From NCBI GenBank assembly GCA_022824365.1, contig JAJEAA010000021.1:1-64000 (forward strand): a stretch of 64,000 nucleotides of DNA. Reading direction: 5' to 3'. Source of the stretch: Anaerolineae bacterium (GTDB taxonomy: Bacteria; Chloroflexota; Anaerolineae; Aggregatilineales; Phototrophicaceae). The notes beneath the pieces were generated by a model. The model saw only the letters and a list, made by a program, of their open reading frames with translations. It searched no databases and was not told the origin of the DNA. Shown here piece after piece: positions 1 to 9,512 of this stretch. The position numbers and the translations under genes are program-made. Each line of letters opens with the position of its first letter. Position 1 is the stretch's first letter.

Positions 1-692
1 TTGATCTCGAAGGCGGACACTTCGGAATTGAGCCAAACCAAGCCGATGATCTCGCCGCCGGGCTCAGCGCGCAAGAAGAGCGTCTCCACCAGTTTGATCT
101 GGCAACCGCTCAGCGGGATGGCTTCAAATACCGGCAGCGTATTTTCAGCGTACTGCGGCGCAGTTGAGCTTACCAGCGCGACCGTGCCGGCGCTGTCAAT
201 CGTGCCGCAGGTCATGCCATCGCGATGATAGCGCTCCAGTTCCATGAGCATGCGCGGCGTGTAAGCGGCATCCAGGAAGACCAGCCAGCCCTCATTGCGG
301 AAACAGACTTCCAGCCCGCCATTGACGTAGCTCCAGACATCAACCGCATCAATGAAACCGCGCTGGATCAAGTCCATCCGTCCGATGCCGGCCGCGTCGA
401 CCATCTGGCATTGCGTGTTTTCCGCGTAGCCGGTGACGACGACTCTGGGCGGCAGGTGCGGGCAGGTCACATCGGGCGGACGATACGGTTCTTCTTCCTC
501 GTCGTCATCATCGTCATCGGGCTCTTCCACGCAATTCTCGTCGTACCATGCGCGTTCGGCAGGTATTAGCGAGTCGTAACCGTAACCTTCCAGAGTACCG
601 CAATCGTTTTGCGCTTGCGCCGCCGGGACTGCGATCAGAAGGCAAAGCCAGCAAATCAGCAGCGCTGCAATGCCAATTCTCTTCTTGCTCAT
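1..692 (-). CDS. Secreted protein with SH3-like C-terminus, tandem paralog A (3' end outside window)
   Basis: The reading frame opens with ATG at 692, preceded by AAAGGAG, and stays open to the window edge, so only about 230 residues are visible. It starts with a Sec-type signal peptide (basic MSKKR, a hydrophobic run, then AAQAQ). An Asp/Glu-rich stretch follows, then a Cys-containing module (VTCPHLPP, CQMVD, VCFRNEG, LVFLDAAY, DGMTCG), then the start of an SH3-like fold (FLRAEPGGEIIG). It is closely similar along its whole visible length to the next gene and shares the module with the protein at 28387-30396. It is predicted to be exported. No enzymatic residues are recognisable and the function is unknown. 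Confidence 0.85.
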   Translation of the reverse strand, partial: MSKKRIGIAALLICWLCLLIAVPAAQAQNDCGTLEGYGYDSLIPAERAWYDENCVEEPDDDDDDEEEEPYRPPDVTCPHLPPRVVVTGYAENTQCQMVDAAGIGRMDLIQRGFIDAVDVWSYVNGGLEVCFRNEGWLVFLDAAYTPRMLMELERYHRDGMTCGTIDSAGTVALVSSTAPQYAENTLPVFEAIPLSGCQIKLVETLFLRAEPGGEIIGLVWLNSEVSAFEI

Positions 693-793
693 CTCGCTTC
701 TCCTTTCACAAAATATTACTTATGCTCATAGTCTACGGGCGCGAACGCGAGGATCAAGCAAATCTGACCAACAGTAGGCGAAGCGGGTATCCT

Positions 794-812
794 CCGTAGG
801 CTTGCGGTAGGT
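794..812 (-). repeat. Upstream element shared by the two tandem secreted-protein genes (copy 1)
   Basis: The 19-nt element CCGTAGGCTTGCGGTAGGT lies about 100 bp upstream of the 692 start. A near-identical copy (one internal change, different last base) lies at 1810-1828, at the same relative distance upstream of the second paralog. This suggests that the promoter region was duplicated together with the gene. No protein-binding assignment is possible. Confidence 0.5.
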
Positions 813-838
813 TTCCCTCGCCGGTATTCAAAGAATAA

Positions 839-864
839 CCCCGCCTCGATTGTTCCAGGCGGGG
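839..864 (-). terminator. Intrinsic terminator of the 896-1711 gene
   Basis: On the minus strand, CCCCGCCT and AGGCGGGG form an 8-bp perfect stem around a 10-nt loop. The stem is followed by TTATTCTTT. It lies about 30 bp after the stop codon of the upstream minus-strand gene. Confidence 0.8.
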
Positions 865-895
865 CGTCGCGGAATTGGAAGATGCGCGGCAGAGC

Positions 896-1711
896 TCAGA
901 TGCAGCCGCCGTACAAGACCCGGCTGTAGAAGCGGCTGATGTAGCCCGTCACTCCTTGAAACTCGATCTTGTACCAGTCGCCGCTGATCTCGAAGACAGG
1001 CACTTCGGAAAACAGCCATACCAAGCCGATGATCTCTCCGCCCGGCTCGGCGCGCAGGAAAAGCGTCTCTTCCAGTTTGATCTGGCAATCGCTCTGCGGG
1101 ATGGAGTCATAGAGGGGCAAGGCATCTTCTGTTGGCTCCGCCGTCGGCTGTGGTTCAGGGGCTGGAGTCGCGGCTTCGCGCAGCATCACCACCGTGCCGA
1201 CGCGGTCAATCTCGCCGCAGGTCATGCCATCGCGCTGATAATGTTCCAGTTCCATGACCATGCGCGGCGCATAAGCGGCATCCAGAAAGACCAGCCAGCC
1301 GTTGTTGCGGAAACAGACTTCCACCCCGCCATTGACATAGCTCCACACATCCACCGCATCAATGAAACCGCGCTCGATCAAGTCCGTCTTCCCAATGACG
1401 ACCTCTCCGACCATCTGGCACTGGGTGCCTGTGACATAGCCAAAGACGGCGACCCTGGGCGGCAGGTGAGGGCAGGTGACATCAGGCGGCCGATATTCTT
1501 CTGGTTCTTTTTCGTCTTCATCATCTTCCTGCTCGCTCGTGCAATTGTCTTCCAACCATAGCCGTTCCTGTTCGAACAGCGCTTCATAGCTAGTGTCCAG
1601 CAATAGCTCACAGGTGAAGTTGAAGTTTTCCGCTTGAACGGGCAGAGCCAGCAGCACAATGCAGAGCAAGCCAAAGGCAATTGCGGTCGACGCAAATCGT
1701 TTCGAGTTCAC
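896..1711 (-). CDS. Secreted protein with SH3-like C-terminus, tandem paralog B
   Basis: This gene encodes 271 aa from a GTG at 1711, chosen because AAAGGAG sits 7 nt upstream; an in-frame ATG at 1750 would place that RBS inside the gene. A signal peptide ends near PVQAEN. An acidic EDDEDEKEPEE stretch follows, then a module of about 110 residues (VTCPHLPPRV, CQMVGE, VEVCFRNNG, LVFLDAAYAPR, DGMTCGEIDR), a short Pro/Thr linker (TPAPEPQPTAEPTE), and a C-terminal bacterial SH3-like domain (FLRAEPGGEIIG, WYKIEFQG, GYISR). It is a tandem duplicate of its neighbour. It is likely exported and involved in binding, but the function is unknown. Confidence 0.88.
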   Translation of the reverse strand: MNSKRFASTAIAFGLLCIVLLALPVQAENFNFTCELLLDTSYEALFEQERLWLEDNCTSEQEDDEDEKEPEEYRPPDVTCPHLPPRVAVFGYVTGTQCQMVGEVVIGKTDLIERGFIDAVDVWSYVNGGVEVCFRNNGWLVFLDAAYAPRMVMELEHYQRDGMTCGEIDRVGTVVMLREAATPAPEPQPTAEPTEDALPLYDSIPQSDCQIKLEETLFLRAEPGGEIIGLVWLFSEVPVFEISGDWYKIEFQGVTGYISRFYSRVLYGGCI

Positions 1712-1862
1712 ATGTTCGCTCCTTTCCCCGAAATACTTATTGCCAAGCATAAGCTGCTGGGGCGGCTAGTCAAGCAGAGCGACGGCATTGTAGTCTAGCC
1801 GTATTAGTCCCGTAGGCTGGCGGTAGGGCAGCGAGGCGAATCTCCGCCAGCGGGCGCGCCTC

Positions 1863-1890
1863 TTGCCATTTTCTGACCATTAGTTATAAT
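1863..1890 (+). promoter_or_regulatory. Sigma70-type promoter of the SelW-like gene
   Basis: A -35 hexamer TTGCCA (1863-1868) and a perfect -10 TATAAT (1885-1890) are separated by 16 nt. The predicted transcription start is about 30 nt before the ATG at 1930. Confidence 0.65.
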
Positions 1891-1929
1891 ATTGACATCG
1901 TACCCTTTAGTGATTGGAAAGGTTCAACC

Positions 1930-2223
1930 ATGCAAGAAGGCGGAATGGACATCGTCGTCAAGTACTGCGCATCTTGAGGACACCAACCACAAGCCGTCAG
2001 TTTGACGGACGAAATCTTGAACGAGCGCGAAATTGAATACTTCATCAGCAGTTGGAAGTTGATTCCCGGCAGCGGCGGCGTCTTTGACGTCTGGGTCAAC
2101 GGCGAGTTGATCTTCTCGAAGAAAGAAGTCGGCAGGCACGCCGAGCCAGGCGAAGTCCGCGCCGGCATCATGAAGGCGCTGGAGACAATTCGCCCGGCCG
2201 ATTTTGAACTGGCCGGCAAGTAA
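1930..2223 (+). CDS. SelW/Rdx-family selenoprotein with in-frame TGA (Sec)
   Basis: The frame runs from ATG 1930 (RBS GGAAAGG) through an in-frame TGA at 1975-1977 to a stop at 2221-2223, giving 97 residues including one selenocysteine. The sequence around the TGA reads VVKYCASUGHQPQA, which places U exactly at the second position of the CxxC/CxxU redox motif of SelT/SelW/Rdx thioredoxin-like proteins. The downstream part matches the family core (WKLIPGSGGVFDVWVNGEL, IFSKKEVGR, EPGEV). A SECIS-like hairpin follows the TGA. A gene caller that treats TGA as stop would start at the TTG at 2002 and lose the active site. ATG 1945 is an alternative start. Family members are small thiol/selenol redox proteins whose substrates are poorly known. 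No selA/B/C/D genes lie in the window. Confidence 0.85.
1990..2019 (+). promoter_or_regulatory. Bacterial SECIS-like element
   Basis: CCGTCA (1994-1999) and TGACGG (2003-2008) form a perfect 6-bp stem with a GTT loop. Flanking CAAG and CTTG can extend it below an internal loop. The loop G at 2000 is 22 nt past the TGA, within the roughly 16-37 nt window reported for bacterial SECIS elements, which require a G at the start of the apical loop. The element lies inside the coding region, as in bacteria. Confidence 0.7.
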
Positions 2224-2271
2224 CGAGCCAAAAGTTGCGAATCTGATTTGTAACTGCGCCGCATATACAAA

Positions 2272-2309
2272 ACCGCTCCGTTAAGAACACTTTGGCGGGC
2301 GGTTTTTTT
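2272..2309 (+). terminator. Intrinsic terminator after the SelW-like gene
   Basis: ACCGC..CCG pairs with CGG..GCGGT around a loop and is followed by seven T residues (2303-2309), about 50 bp downstream of the stop codon. Confidence 0.75.
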
Positions 2310-2332
2310 GTTTGCAGGTCGGCTGGGGGGTC

Positions 2333-2367
2333 TTGGCATGCGTCGGTTTCTGTAATAGACTTATACT
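2333..2367 (+). promoter_or_regulatory. Candidate promoter of the aap operon
   Basis: TTGGCA (2333-2338) could serve as -35 with TAGACT (2356-2361) 17 nt downstream. The better -10-like hexamer TATACT (2362-2367) is too far from that -35. The two readings cannot be separated by eye. Confidence 0.35.
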
Positions 2368-2454
2368 TAGATACCAAGCAATGAAGGCGGCGGTTGTCGT
2401 CGGCGAATTGCTCGGTATGCGACAAACGTATCTCCTCAGGGAAGGAAAGGAAAG

Positions 2455-3492
2455 ATGAAACGACTTATATTGCTGTCAGTTCTATTGGTTGCCGTGCTTG
2501 CTCTAAGCACGGGGCTTGCCGCCGCGCAAGACGGTCATATCGTCCAGCGCATCATGGACCGTGGCGAGCTAATCTGCGGCGTGAACTCGGTTCTGCCGGG
2601 CTTCGGCACGCAGAATGACGCTGGCGAATTTGAAGGCTTCGATGTGGATATCTGCCGCGCCGTCGCCGCAGCTATCTTGGGCGACGCCAACGCCATCGCT
2701 TTCCGCCCGCTGACCGCCGCCGAACGTCCGACCGCTCTGGCTAGCGGCGAGATCGATATGCTTAGCCGCAACACCACCTGGACGCTCAGCCGCGATACCG
2801 AATGGGGCGCCACCTTCGGTCCCACGACCTTCTATGACGGGCAGGGTATCATGGTCAAGGTTGAGTTCGGCGTGAGCACCATTGACGAGCTCGGCGAAGA
2901 AAGCATCACGATGTGCGCTACCGCCGGCACCACCACCGAGCTGAACATCACGGACAAAGCCAATGCGCTTGGCGCCGACTGGGAATTGAATACATTCCCG
3001 GACTTTGACGCCATTATGGATGCCTACGAGGCTGGCGCCTGCGATGCCTTCACCAGCGATATCAGCAGCCTGGTCTCGCGTAAAGCCACCTCGGCTGACC
3101 CCGCCGCGCATGTGATCCTGCCCGGCGCCATCAGCAAGGAGCCGCTCGGACCGGTTAGCCCGCAGAATGACGCCAACTTCGCGGACATCATCCGCTGGGT
3201 GGTCTGGGGTCTGCTGAGCGCGGAAGAGTTCGGCATCGACAGCATGAACATTGGCGACTTCATGGATAGCGATGATGCTGGAATCGGCCGCCTGCTTGGC
3301 TCGGGCGACAACGTCGCCGGCGACTACCTGGGCATCAACGACGAGTTCATGGTTGACGTGATCACGCAGTTGGGCAACTACGCCGAAATCTTTGATCGCA
3401 ACCTGGGTCCGGATACGATCTTCGGTCTGGAACGCGGCTTCAACGCCCTCTGGACGGATGGCGGTTTGATGTACGCGGCCCCCTTCCGTTAG
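2455..3492 (+). CDS. aapJ: General L-amino-acid ABC transporter substrate-binding protein
   Basis: This protein has 345 aa, with a strong RBS (GGAAAGGAAAG) just before the ATG. The signal peptide covers residues 1 to about 24 (basic KR, hydrophobic core, LAAAQ). The mature part begins with GELICGVNSVLPGF, followed by FDVDICRAVAAAILG and a Ser/Asn/Arg ligand pocket segment (DMLSRNTTWTLSRD), all characteristic of AapJ/BztA binding proteins. It would capture amino acids outside the membrane and deliver them to the permease pair downstream. It is the first gene of aapJQMP. A terminator-like hairpin between it and aapQ fits the usual excess of binding protein over permease. Confidence 0.95.
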   Translation: MKRLILLSVLLVAVLALSTGLAAAQDGHIVQRIMDRGELICGVNSVLPGFGTQNDAGEFEGFDVDICRAVAAAILGDANAIAFRPLTAAERPTALASGEIDMLSRNTTWTLSRDTEWGATFGPTTFYDGQGIMVKVEFGVSTIDELGEESITMCATAGTTTELNITDKANALGADWELNTFPDFDAIMDAYEAGACDAFTSDISSLVSRKATSADPAAHVILPGAISKEPLGPVSPQNDANFADIIRWVVWGLLSAEEFGIDSMNIGDFMDSDDAGIGRLLGSGDNVAGDYLGINDEFMVDVITQLGNYAEIFDRNLGPDTIFGLERGFNALWTDGGLMYAAPFR

Positions 3493-3522
3493 ACCGCAGT
3501 AGAAATTACGAGCAGTAAGTTG

Positions 3523-3563
3523 CGGGCTGTGTCATCAAGATGGTGGCGCAGCCCGTTTTCTAT
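3523..3563 (+). terminator. Intrinsic terminator/attenuator between aapJ and aapQ
   Basis: CGGGCTGTGTCA (3523-3534) pairs over 12 bp, with two G-U pairs, with TGGCGCAGCCCG (3544-3555) across a 9-nt loop. TTTTCTATTTT follows. The position suggests partial termination that keeps aapJ transcripts more abundant than the rest of the operon. Confidence 0.75.
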
Positions 3564-3716
3564 TTTGACGTTTGGTCTCTTGGTCCGGTCGCCAGCGTTT
3601 TGAGATATTATCAACTGGCGAAAAAGAAAAATTTGTCAGCCGCGCAGCTATTGCTTACAATTGTCGCTTAGTATGGACGCGCCTCGATTCAAGAATCGAG
3701 CCACAGGGGCGAATTG

Positions 3717-5234
3717 ATGTCATTGCAGAACGAAAGCAGACCGAGCGACAACCTGCTGCCGGCCGTCTTTCGCGACGGCCGTATTCTGCAGGGCATCGCC
3801 CAGATCATCTTCGCCATCATTGTCGTCATCGTGTTGAACGATTTACAGACGCGGATTAATACCGCGCTGGAATCGACGAATCAGTCCCCAAATTTTGAAT
3901 TCCTGCAGAACCGCGCCGGCTTTGATCTGGCCGATTCCGGCAGCTACTCCTCCAACGATCGTTATATTGACGCCTTCCGCGTCGGTTTCATCAATACCTT
4001 GCGCGTGGTTTTGCTGGGCTTGGCAGCCACAACTGTCATCGGCATCATGGTCGGCATCTTCTTGCTGAGCAGCAACTTCTTGCTGCGCACCCTGTCGCGC
4101 GCATACGTCGAAGTTTTGCGCAACACGCCAGTGCTCTTGCAGATCTTCGCCTGGTTTTACATCGCCATCTTCGCCTTGCCGCCGCAGCAAGAAGCGATCG
4201 CCTTTCCCCAAGAGGGCATTCGAAATCTGCCTCTGCTGCAATTCGCCTTCTCCCTTGTTGTCATTCTGGCAATCTGGCAATACAGCGGGGGGATGCGCCG
4301 CCCGGCCTGGCGCACAGGCGTCCGGCAAGTGGGCATCGCCATTGTCGTGCTGGTCAATCTCTTCGGCATCGTGCTGGTCGGGTCTGGCACGCCGATTGAG
4401 TTCCTGCCTGGCATTTACATCAGCATCAAGGGCGTTGCCATATTCGAGTTGATCCCGTCCTCGCTCTTCGGCGTGTGGATGGTATTCGTCGTCATTGGCA
4501 TCGTCGTTGCGATCTTGCTTTGGCGCTACTTCGGTTTTATCACCGAGAGCACGGGGCAGCCGATTGCCAAAGCCAGAATCGCGCTTATCGTCTTCATTGG
4601 TTTTGTGCTGCTGGGCTGGCTTGTCATGGGCATGCGACCGACGCCTTCGGTGATAGGGGTCTATGATGAAGAGCGCGATGTCATCGAGGAGATGCCCTAC
4701 GATGACGCCTTTGAATCGGGCATGTTGACGATTGAGCAGGAGCTGGAATATACGCGCCAGCCGCTGATTTTCCGCCCGCCGATGCTGGACCGCCGCGGAC
4801 GAAATGTGGAAACCGGCATCGAAATTTCTCCTTCCTATCTGGCGATCTTCCTGGGTTTGGTGATCTACACATCCGCCTTTATCGCCGAGATCGTTCGCGC
4901 CGGCATCCAGGCCGTGCCCAAGGGACAGTTAGAGGCGTCGCGGGCGCTTGGCTTGTCCCAGGGCGACATGCTGCGCTTGGTCGTTCTGCCGCAGGCTCTG
5001 CGCGTCATCATCCCGCCGCTTGGCAATCAGTTCCTCAATCTATCCAAGAACTCCAGCCTGGCGATCGCCGTCGCTTACACCGATATCTATCAAGTGACTT
5101 TCACCATCATCAATCAGTCGGGCCAGTCGGTCACGGGAATGGTGATGGTGCTGCTGGCTTATCTCGTTATCAGCCTTTGCATATCGCTGGTTATGAATTT
5201 GGTCAATCAACGCTTCCAATTGGTGACGAGGTAA
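3717..5234 (+). CDS. aapQ: Amino-acid ABC transporter permease AapQ
   Basis: This permease has 505 aa from ATG 3717, with AGGGGCG upstream; the TTG at 3714 is less likely. It is a multi-pass membrane protein of the HisMQ type. TM1 near residues 25-45 is followed by a periplasmic loop, then FINTLRVVLLG and EVLRNTPVLLQIF, the signature of the polar amino-acid permease domain. The cytoplasmic EAA loop reads EASRALGLSQGDMLRLVVLPQ and couples to the ATPase. AapQ proteins are usually near 400 aa; here extra membrane and linker sequence of about 100 residues splits the domain. It lies 7 bp upstream of aapM and probably forms a heterodimer with it. Confidence 0.92.
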   Translation: MSLQNESRPSDNLLPAVFRDGRILQGIAQIIFAIIVVIVLNDLQTRINTALESTNQSPNFEFLQNRAGFDLADSGSYSSNDRYIDAFRVGFINTLRVVLLGLAATTVIGIMVGIFLLSSNFLLRTLSRAYVEVLRNTPVLLQIFAWFYIAIFALPPQQEAIAFPQEGIRNLPLLQFAFSLVVILAIWQYSGGMRRPAWRTGVRQVGIAIVVLVNLFGIVLVGSGTPIEFLPGIYISIKGVAIFELIPSSLFGVWMVFVVIGIVVAILLWRYFGFITESTGQPIAKARIALIVFIGFVLLGWLVMGMRPTPSVIGVYDEERDVIEEMPYDDAFESGMLTIEQELEYTRQPLIFRPPMLDRRGRNVETGIEISPSYLAIFLGLVIYTSAFIAEIVRAGIQAVPKGQLEASRALGLSQGDMLRLVVLPQALRVIIPPLGNQFLNLSKNSSLAIAVAYTDIYQVTFTIINQSGQSVTGMVMVLLAYLVISLCISLVMNLVNQRFQLVTR

Positions 5235-5241
5235 GAGCCCC

Positions 5242-8200
5242 ATGTCGGAACAGCCAACCGTTGATGCGACTAGGACCATCATCAATCATCAAGATGAAGG
5301 CTCTCGTCCGCCGCCGACGCTGGAAGTCGGCTTGGTTGGCTGGATGCGGCAAAATCTCTTTGGCTCGCCGGCCGATGTCATCGTAACGATACTTTCTTCG
5401 CTGCTGATACTGTTGCTGGTCTTCGGCTTTTTCGATTGGGCGATCGGGTCGGCCAACTGGTTCGCTATCATCAACAATCAGCGCTTGTTTATGATGTCGT
5501 CATTCGAGCCTGTCTTCGAATGGCGCGTCGCCCTGACGGTGCTGATATCCGCGCTTTTGACCGGGGTGAGCCTGGCCGCCTGGGCGCGCCGCTCCCTGCG
5601 CATGGTCGTTGTCATCGCCTTGGCCGTGATTGTATTGTTGGCTGCTCTGCCGCCGATCATCGAATCGATCATTCCGCAGCCCTATTCTTATTTCACTGCG
5701 GGCAACATCGAGATAAGGGATCGCGCCTCGACCTTAAGTCCGCAGCGAGATCTGGCGTTCATCGCCAAAGCGGGGGAGACAGTCTCCCTGCGTCTCGCGC
5801 TGGATGAAGTGGACGATATTCAGACCTTGAGCAAGCTCGCCGGTTTTTCCGATCGCGCGACGAATGCCTTGGCGAATGCCGCCGCCAATCGCCTGAATCA
5901 ACAGGCGGCAACCGGCCTTGCCTTCGATCAAATGCGCAGCGGCGAATTGACCGAGGGCTTGGAAGAACGCACTCGGCTGACGATCCGCACCTTCACGCGC
6001 ACCAACGATATGCTCGCCTCAACGACGCAATATGTCAGACATATCGGCGGCCGCCTGACTGGCGGAGATGCCCAGGTATCTCTATTGCGGCTTTGGCTGG
6101 AGCGCTTGGAACGCGCCGCCCGCGGTTTGGACCCGCGCGAAACCTCGATCCTTGAAGCGCTGCAAGCGGTCGAAGACGGCACGGTCAACCTGTCGATGAA
6201 CGATAACATTACAGCCGATTTGCAGGATGCCATTAGGCATTTGACCACAGTCACGCTCGGCAGCGAGCAACTGGAAGACTTGGGGGAATTGCTGGTCGCG
6301 CAATTGTCTGAAGACTTCATTGGCGAGCCCAACCAGAGCGATGACGATGAAGAACTGATCCAACCCTCAGAGCGCGAAACCGAATTCTTGCGCGATATGT
6401 TCGTGCGGCTGCTGACGCCGCAATCGGTCCTCAATCTTTATGATCTCGGCAACACGCCTATGGCGGTAACCATCCGCGATGCGCGCTCGCTTGAAGTCTT
6501 GGCTGAGGGACTGCTCGCAGGCGCCGGCGATGAGCTGTCCTACGATATTCCGGCGGACGGCTGGTACCTCCTGACGAAGGACGCAGTCGAAGGCGAAGAA
6601 GGCACGGCGATCTTGGCGGCGCACGGCATCCATCCTATCGTGGAGCGGACGCTCAGCGCCACCGAGTCTCGATTTGTTCGCCTGACCGACAATGAACTGG
6701 CCATCACTGAGAGCCGCCCGACGATCGATGGCAAGAACATCCCCTTTGTTGTGCTCATCGACAATCAGTTCCGCGGATTGCGCGATCTGCAAACTTACCT
6801 GGTGCATTTCATCCCGCCGTTCTTTAAGCAGATCGAAGCGCTGCTCTTGCCATTTTTCATCACGGTCGTCTGGGGTTATTTGGCCGGTCGCGCGCTTTCC
6901 CACGCGCTTGGCGAGAATTCCGTCTTCAACCACCGCAATAGTCGGTTGGTCCTGTTGGTTTGGTCGCTGACGCCGCTGCTGATCCTGCTGGCCTATTTTG
7001 CGCTCCTGGATGGCGCCGGCGCAATCGACGGACTGCCCGCTGTGATACTCAAGCTGGCGGCCGCCTTTGGCGTCGTGTTGCTAGTACGCCGAATAGAAAA
7101 CTGGCTCAACGCCACCAACCGGGGGGAGGACGCCGAAGGCTCGCTCAACCGCGCGTTGGTCTACGGCTGGGGTATCTTTCCCTTCGCGATGTTCGCGCTG
7201 GGTTCCGGGGTGGGCGGGCTGTCCGGAGCGACTATTGGCAGCCTGGCGGGCGGCTTGATCTGGCTGCTGCTGATGTACTTCATCGGCTTGAATTTCCAGG
7301 GCGCTTTGGGTTATGTCTTGCTGGTCGGCGGTTTCTTCGCCCAAGTCGCGCAGGCGGCTCTGATTAACCTGGTCTGGGACGGCTGGTATAACGACCCGGT
7401 CAGCTCCCTCGCGTTATGGCTCGCCATCGCCGCTATTGGCGTCTTTGCCGGCACACGCGGCGCGCGGCTGAGGACCAGCCTCGATTTTCGCCTGAAGCGG
7501 TATGGCTATCTCATCTCCTCCATCGCCTTTGTCTTTGTGCTGCTGGATACGAATGTGCTTTCCGAGGCGGCGGATGGCAACGCGCCCTTGTTGGCCGGCT
7601 TGGGGCTTATATTTTGGCTGGGTTGGATGTTCTTCAGCGGCGCGACTCGCTGGAGCTCCAATCGGATCATCACCGGTCTGCTCTTGCTCACGTACTTGTG
7701 GATGCAGAGTTGGACGCTGGTCGATCGCTGGTCGACGATATATTTCATCGTCTGGCTGGTTGTTGGCGCCTTGGCTTTTAAGCGCGGGGAAAGCGCCCAG
7801 GATGAAAAGCGCAAGGTGGAAGAGGCGCAAAGCGGACCCTTACTCTATCGCTATGCCAGACAAGGTCCCTTGGTCGCCGCCGGCGCTTGGATCGTGGCGC
7901 TTTTGCTCCTGCCGAGCCTGGTGGTTGGCTTGGATGCCCAGGGCGTCCTGCAAACATCGCCCGATGATCTGCTGCCTCTGTCCGACAAGCGCTTGTGGGG
8001 CGGTCTGATGATAACCCTGCAATTGACCATCCTCGGCATCGGCGCCTCTTTCCCGATCGGCTTAGCGCTGGCGCTTGGGCGGCGCAGCAATATGCCCGCC
8101 GTAAAATACGCCTGCATCCTCTACATCGAGGTGGTGCGCGGCGTTCCCTTGATTACATTGCTGTTCCTGGCTGTGCTGCTGGTGCCTCTGGTCGATCCCA

Positions 8201-8640
8201 CGCTGGCGACCGTCGAGAACATCGTGCGCGCCTGGGTCGCCATTACCATGTTCAGCGCCGCCTACCTGGCGGAAAATGTCCGCGGCGGCTTGCAGTCCCT
8301 TGATATCGGCCAGACCGAAGCGGCGCAGGCAGTAGGCTTGTCAACCTGGCAAACCACGATTCACATCCTGTTGCCTCAAGCCTTGCGCGCGGTGATACCG
8401 GCGTTGGTCGGGCAATTCATTTCGCTGTTCAAAGACACATCGCTGGTCTCCATCATCGGCTTGGCGGATATCACCGGCATCGCCAATCGCGTCGTCGCCC
8501 AGCCGGAGTTTCTGCAAAAACGGCAGGAGACCTTTCTATACGCCGCCATCATTTATTTCGTCTTCAGTTATATGATGTCATATATCAGCCGCCGGATAGA
8601 AGCGACGGGCTCCGGCGCGGTGCGGGCCGAGCGCTTATGA
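5242..8640 (+). CDS. aapM: Giant AapM-type amino-acid ABC permease with a large internal insertion
   Basis: This protein has 1132 aa, whereas AapM homologs are normally about 380-430 aa. The N-terminus ([20 protein letters not shown], then [10 protein letters not shown]) and the C-terminal 215 residues ([45 protein letters not shown]) are clearly AapM. Between them lie a mostly soluble segment (about 150-520, rich in charged helices) and a block of additional hydrophobic segments (about 530-880). The frame is uninterrupted and base composition does not change obviously. The permease domain and its EAA loop are intact, so transport is probably retained. The role of the insert is unknown; sensing or scaffolding would be speculation. 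Confidence 0.88.
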   Translation: MSEQPTVDATRTIINHQDEGSRPPPTLEVGLVGWMRQNLFGSPADVIVTILSSLLILLLVFGFFDWAIGSANWFAIINNQRLFMMSSFEPVFEWRVALTVLISALLTGVSLAAWARRSLRMVVVIALAVIVLLAALPPIIESIIPQPYSYFTAGNIEIRDRASTLSPQRDLAFIAKAGETVSLRLALDEVDDIQTLSKLAGFSDRATNALANAAANRLNQQAATGLAFDQMRSGELTEGLEERTRLTIRTFTRTNDMLASTTQYVRHIGGRLTGGDAQVSLLRLWLERLERAARGLDPRETSILEALQAVEDGTVNLSMNDNITADLQDAIRHLTTVTLGSEQLEDLGELLVAQLSEDFIGEPNQSDDDEELIQPSERETEFLRDMFVRLLTPQSVLNLYDLGNTPMAVTIRDARSLEVLAEGLLAGAGDELSYDIPADGWYLLTKDAVEGEEGTAILAAHGIHPIVERTLSATESRFVRLTDNELAITESRPTIDGKNIPFVVLIDNQFRGLRDLQTYLVHFIPPFFKQIEALLLPFFITVVWGYLAGRALSHALGENSVFNHRNSRLVLLVWSLTPLLILLAYFALLDGAGAIDGLPAVILKLAAAFGVVLLVRRIENWLNATNRGEDAEGSLNRALVYGWGIFPFAMFALGSGVGGLSGATIGSLAGGLIWLLLMYFIGLNFQGALGYVLLVGGFFAQVAQAALINLVWDGWYNDPVSSLALWLAIAAIGVFAGTRGARLRTSLDFRLKRYGYLISSIAFVFVLLDTNVLSEAADGNAPLLAGLGLIFWLGWMFFSGATRWSSNRIITGLLLLTYLWMQSWTLVDRWSTIYFIVWLVVGALAFKRGESAQDEKRKVEEAQSGPLLYRYARQGPLVAAGAWIVALLLLPSLVVGLDAQGVLQTSPDDLLPLSDKRLWGGLMITLQLTILGIGASFPIGLALALGRRSNMPAVKYACILYIEVVRGVPLITLLFLAVLLVPLVDPTLATVENIVRAWVAITMFSAAYLAENVRGGLQSLDIGQTEAAQAVGLSTWQTTIHILLPQALRAVIPALVGQFISLFKDTSLVSIIGLADITGIANRVVAQPEFLQKRQETFLYAAIIYFVFSYMMSYISRRIEATGSGAVRAERL

Positions 8641-8695
8641 GCGAATTGCCGCCTATGGCGCGGCTATCGAGCGGCTGAGATTCGCGGAGGTTCAC

Positions 8696-9466
8696 ATGCA
8701 AGACAGCAGCACGCAAGTCATGGCGGGCGACGAGCCGATCATTATCTGTCGCGAAATGAACAAGTGGTTCGGCGATTTTCACGTCCTGCGAAATATTTCC
8801 CTCGAAGTGATGCCGCAGGAAGTACTTGTGATCATCGGACCTTCAGGCTCGGGCAAATCCACCTTGATCCGCTGCATTAATCGCCTGGAAGAGCACCAAG
8901 ACGGCACCATCATCGTCAATGGCATTGAACTGAGCCACGATGTACAGAATATCGCCGAGATCCGTCGCGAAACCGGCATGGTCTTCCAGCAATTCAACCT
9001 CTTCCCCCATTTGACTGTGATGGACAATATCACCCTGGCGCCAATGAAAGTGCGACACTGGGCGCGGGACAGAGCCGAGCAGCGGGCGATGGATTTGCTC
9101 GAGCGCGTCGAAATCCCGGAACAGGCGTTTAAGTATCCGGGCCAGCTTTCGGGCGGGCAGCAGCAGCGCGTCGCCATTGCCCGCGCTTTGGCGATGGAAC
9201 CGAAGATAATGCTCTTTGACGAGCCGACCTCGGCGCTTGATCCGGAGATGATCAAGGAAGTGCTGGATGTCATGAAAGAATTGGCGCGCACTGGCATGAC
9301 CATGTTGGTCGTCACACACGAGATGGGCTTCGCCCGCGAAGTGGCTGACCGCGTCATTTTCATGGATATGGGGCGTATCGTCGAGGAAGGTCCCCCGGAG
9401 AACTTCTTCAGCCCTGATATCGTGCATCATCCGCGTACGCAGGAATTCTTGGACCAGATCTTGTAG
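8696..9466 (+). CDS. aapP: Amino-acid ABC transporter ATP-binding protein
   Basis: This protein has 256 aa, with GGAGG upstream of the ATG. It has a complete ABC ATPase motif set: Walker [10 protein letters not shown] (48-56), Q-loop [10 protein letters not shown], signature LSGGQ (151-155), Walker [13 protein letters not shown] (from 171) and the switch His in VTHEM (H218). It belongs to the polar amino-acid (GlnQ/HisP/AapP) branch and powers the AapQM permease pair. It is the last gene of the operon. Confidence 0.96.
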   Translation: MQDSSTQVMAGDEPIIICREMNKWFGDFHVLRNISLEVMPQEVLVIIGPSGSGKSTLIRCINRLEEHQDGTIIVNGIELSHDVQNIAEIRRETGMVFQQFNLFPHLTVMDNITLAPMKVRHWARDRAEQRAMDLLERVEIPEQAFKYPGQLSGGQQQRVAIARALAMEPKIMLFDEPTSALDPEMIKEVLDVMKELARTGMTMLVVTHEMGFAREVADRVIFMDMGRIVEEGPPENFFSPDIVHHPRTQEFLDQIL

Positions 9467-9469
9467 CTG

Positions 9470-9497
9470 CGCTCGCCATCACGGCTTGCGGCGAGCG
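9470..9497. terminator. Hairpin between convergent aapP and DUF3179 genes
   Basis: CGCTCGCC and GGCGAGCG form a perfect 8-bp stem around a 12-nt loop between the two converging genes. There is no T-tract on either side, so it is either a weak terminator or a 3' end stabiliser. Confidence 0.4.
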
Positions 9498-9512
9498 ACA
9501 AGCTGTTGCCAG

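Noticed and set aside
2002-2223. A separate 73-codon gene starting at TTG 2002
   Set aside because: The frame continues upstream through TGA into the CxxU motif; TTG 2002 lies in the SECIS-like loop and has no SD, so it is the truncated reading of the selenoprotein.
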